A program made the translations under genes and the position numbers. From assembly GCA_026545225.1 (NCBI GenBank), contig CM048845.1, positions 107,582,533 to 107,646,532 of the forward strand: DNA of 64,000 nt, in the 5' to 3' direction. The notes below the pieces were generated by a model. It was not told where the DNA came from and did not search any database. It saw only the letters and a list, made by a program, of their open reading frames with translations. This DNA is from Cornus controversa. Its lineage: Eukaryota; Streptophyta; Magnoliopsida; Cornales; Cornaceae. Below are positions 62,611-64,000 of the stretch, piece after piece; position 1 is the stretch's first letter; every line of letters begins with the position of its first letter.

Positions 62611-64000
62611 TGAGAAGTTGAGGGCCCAATTTGGTCCTTATTTTTTAAATTAGGAGGGTGTTAAAGGATAACTTTGAATAGGGTGGTAAAAGAATGATTT
62701 TTAAAAATTGAGGTAAAATGATGATTAGTTGTCATTTATGAGAGAAATTGTACATCCATTGGGGATACTATTGAAATTTTGGACATATTGAGAAATTAAG
62801 AGCCCTATTCTGTAACAGAGCTCTTTATGGCCCTATTTCGTCTTTGTTTTTGAAACGTGTAGGGGTAATAGGATGATTTAAAAATGTTATAATAATAATA
62901 TTATTAATTTTGAATGGGGTCAAAGAAAGATAGTTTAAAAACATAGAGCAAGAAGATTTTGGAACATTGAGATAAACAGATAAATTTGGAAAGAGGGAGT
63001 CGAATTTGAAGATATTTTAAACAGGGAAAAAAATAATAGTTTTTCAAACAGGGAGCTACAACGAGGATTTTGCAACTTCGAATTAAAACTATCATTCGAT
63101 CTCCTTTTTGATAGTTTATGGGAGAAATTCTACATCCATTGGGGACATTATTGAAATTTTAGACATATTGAGAGCCCTATTCTGTAACTGAGAACTTGAC
63201 GGCCCTATTTGGTCTTTGTTTTTGAAACGTGTAGGGGTAATAGGATGATTTAAAATCGTTATAATAATAATATTATTAAGTTTGAATGGGGTCTAAAAAA
63301 TATAGTTTTAAAAACATAGAGCAAGAAGATTTTGGACCATTGAGATAAACGGATAAATTTTGAAAGAGCGAGTCGAATTTGAAGATATTTTAAACGGGGA
63401 ATAAAACTATAGTTTTTCAAACAGGGAGCTACAACGAGGATTTTGCAACTCGGAATTAAAACTATCGTTGGATCTCTTTTTTGGTAGTTTATAGGAGAAA
63501 TTGTATATCCATGGGGACATTGTTGACATTTTGGAAATATTGAGAAATTGAGGGCCCAATTTGGTCCTTATTTTTGAAATTAGGAGGGTGTTAAAGGATA
63601 ACTTTAAATAGGGTGGTAAAGGAATGATTTTTAAAAATTGAGGTAAAATGATGATTAGTTGTCATTTTTGATACATTTATGAGAGAGATTGTACATCCAT
63701 TCGGGACATTGTTGATAGTTAATGGGATAAATTGTATATCCATGGGGACATTGTTGACATTTTGGGCATATTGAGAAGTTGAGAGCCCAATTTGTTCCAT
63801 ATTTTTGAAATTAGGAGGGTGTTAAAGGATATTGTTGACATTTTGGGCTTATTGAGAAGTTGAGAGCCCAATTTGTTCCATATTTTTGAAATTAGGAGGG
63901 TGTTAAAGGATAACTTTGAATAGGATGGTAGAAGAATGATTTTTAAAAATAGAGGTAAAATGATAATTAGTCGTCATTTTTGATACATTTATGAGAGAGA
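62611..64000. repeat. satellite array, right block (same family)
   Basis: From GAGAAGTTGAGGGCCCAATT onward the same boxes as in 1-17,756 recur (GAGAAATTGTACATCCATTG, GGGGACATT, TTTTGGAACATTGAGATAAA, TTTTTCAAACAGGGAGCTAC) in the same orientation. The copies are diverged from the homogenised core and carry deletions and local duplications, resembling the decayed 11-15 kb part. The block continues past the window. Confidence 0.92.
63735..63915. repeat. ~90 bp direct duplication in the right satellite block
   Basis: TTGTTGACATTTTGGGC(A/T)TA, TTGAGAAGTTGAGAGCCCAA, TTTGTTCCATATTTTTGAAA and TTAGGAGGGTGTTAAAGGAT occur twice in succession, at about 63,741-63,829 and 63,832-63,910. This is a very recent sub-monomer duplication, nearly identical between copies. 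Confidence 0.85.

Overview
This is nuclear DNA from a flowering plant, probably a eudicot. It carries plant-type CC-NB-LRR (RPP13/R13L1-like) resistance gene remnants, a pentatricopeptide-repeat gene remnant, L1-type LINE, Ty3/gypsy and Ty1/copia elements, small TIR transposons and a long AT-rich satellite. The species cannot be named from the sequence. I found no intact protein-coding gene.

Layout. 1-17,756 is a tandem satellite array that continues off the left edge. Its core is homogenised, with alternating ~842 and ~773 bp monomers forming a ~1,615 bp dimer. It decays towards 17.7 kb into a ~25-30 bp degenerate micro-repeat. The same family resumes at about 62,611 and runs off the right edge, so the ~45 kb between is an island inside a satellite domain. 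Both island edges are retroelements: a 5'-truncated LINE on the left (17,757-19,850) and an LTR-retroelement head on the right (61,914-62,605).

Inside the island there is first a decayed minus-strand host gene (20.3-22.1 kb). After it come three minus-strand relics of one NLR (CC-NB-LRR) locus: A at 26.4-28.0 kb (LRR only), B at 41.7-42.8 kb (LRR shreds), and C at 50.3-54.7 kb (coiled coil, NB-ARC and LRR). Flanking non-coding DNA is shared among the copies (24-26.3, 41.2-41.7 and 47.7-50.2 kb; also 33.2-37.1 and 55.4-55.8 kb), so the locus grew by segmental duplication. Copy C is split inside NB-ARC by ~1.4 kb of more GC-rich DNA that looks like plant mitochondrial intergenic sequence. A PLS-class PPR pseudogene (56.3-57.9 kb) follows and is cut by a gypsy element (57.9-61.8 kb).

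The island has been a transposon sink. Three solo LTRs have exact 5-bp target duplications (28,570-31,731 TAGTA; 33,534-36,937 CAAGC; 43,037-44,513 TGAGG). A Tourist/Harbinger-like MITE with TAA duplications sits in LRR relic B. Two members of a Mutator-like TIR family share ~115 bp internal tandem repeats. One is 1,120 bp with a near-perfect 9-bp target duplication. The other carries additional gene-like sequence and was itself hit by a solo LTR.

The most unusual items are the satellite with its chimeric monomers and visible micro-repeat ancestry, the repeat-bearing TIR family, and the organelle-like insert in the NLR gene. Functionally this is a decayed NLR/PPR cluster embedded in satellite DNA.
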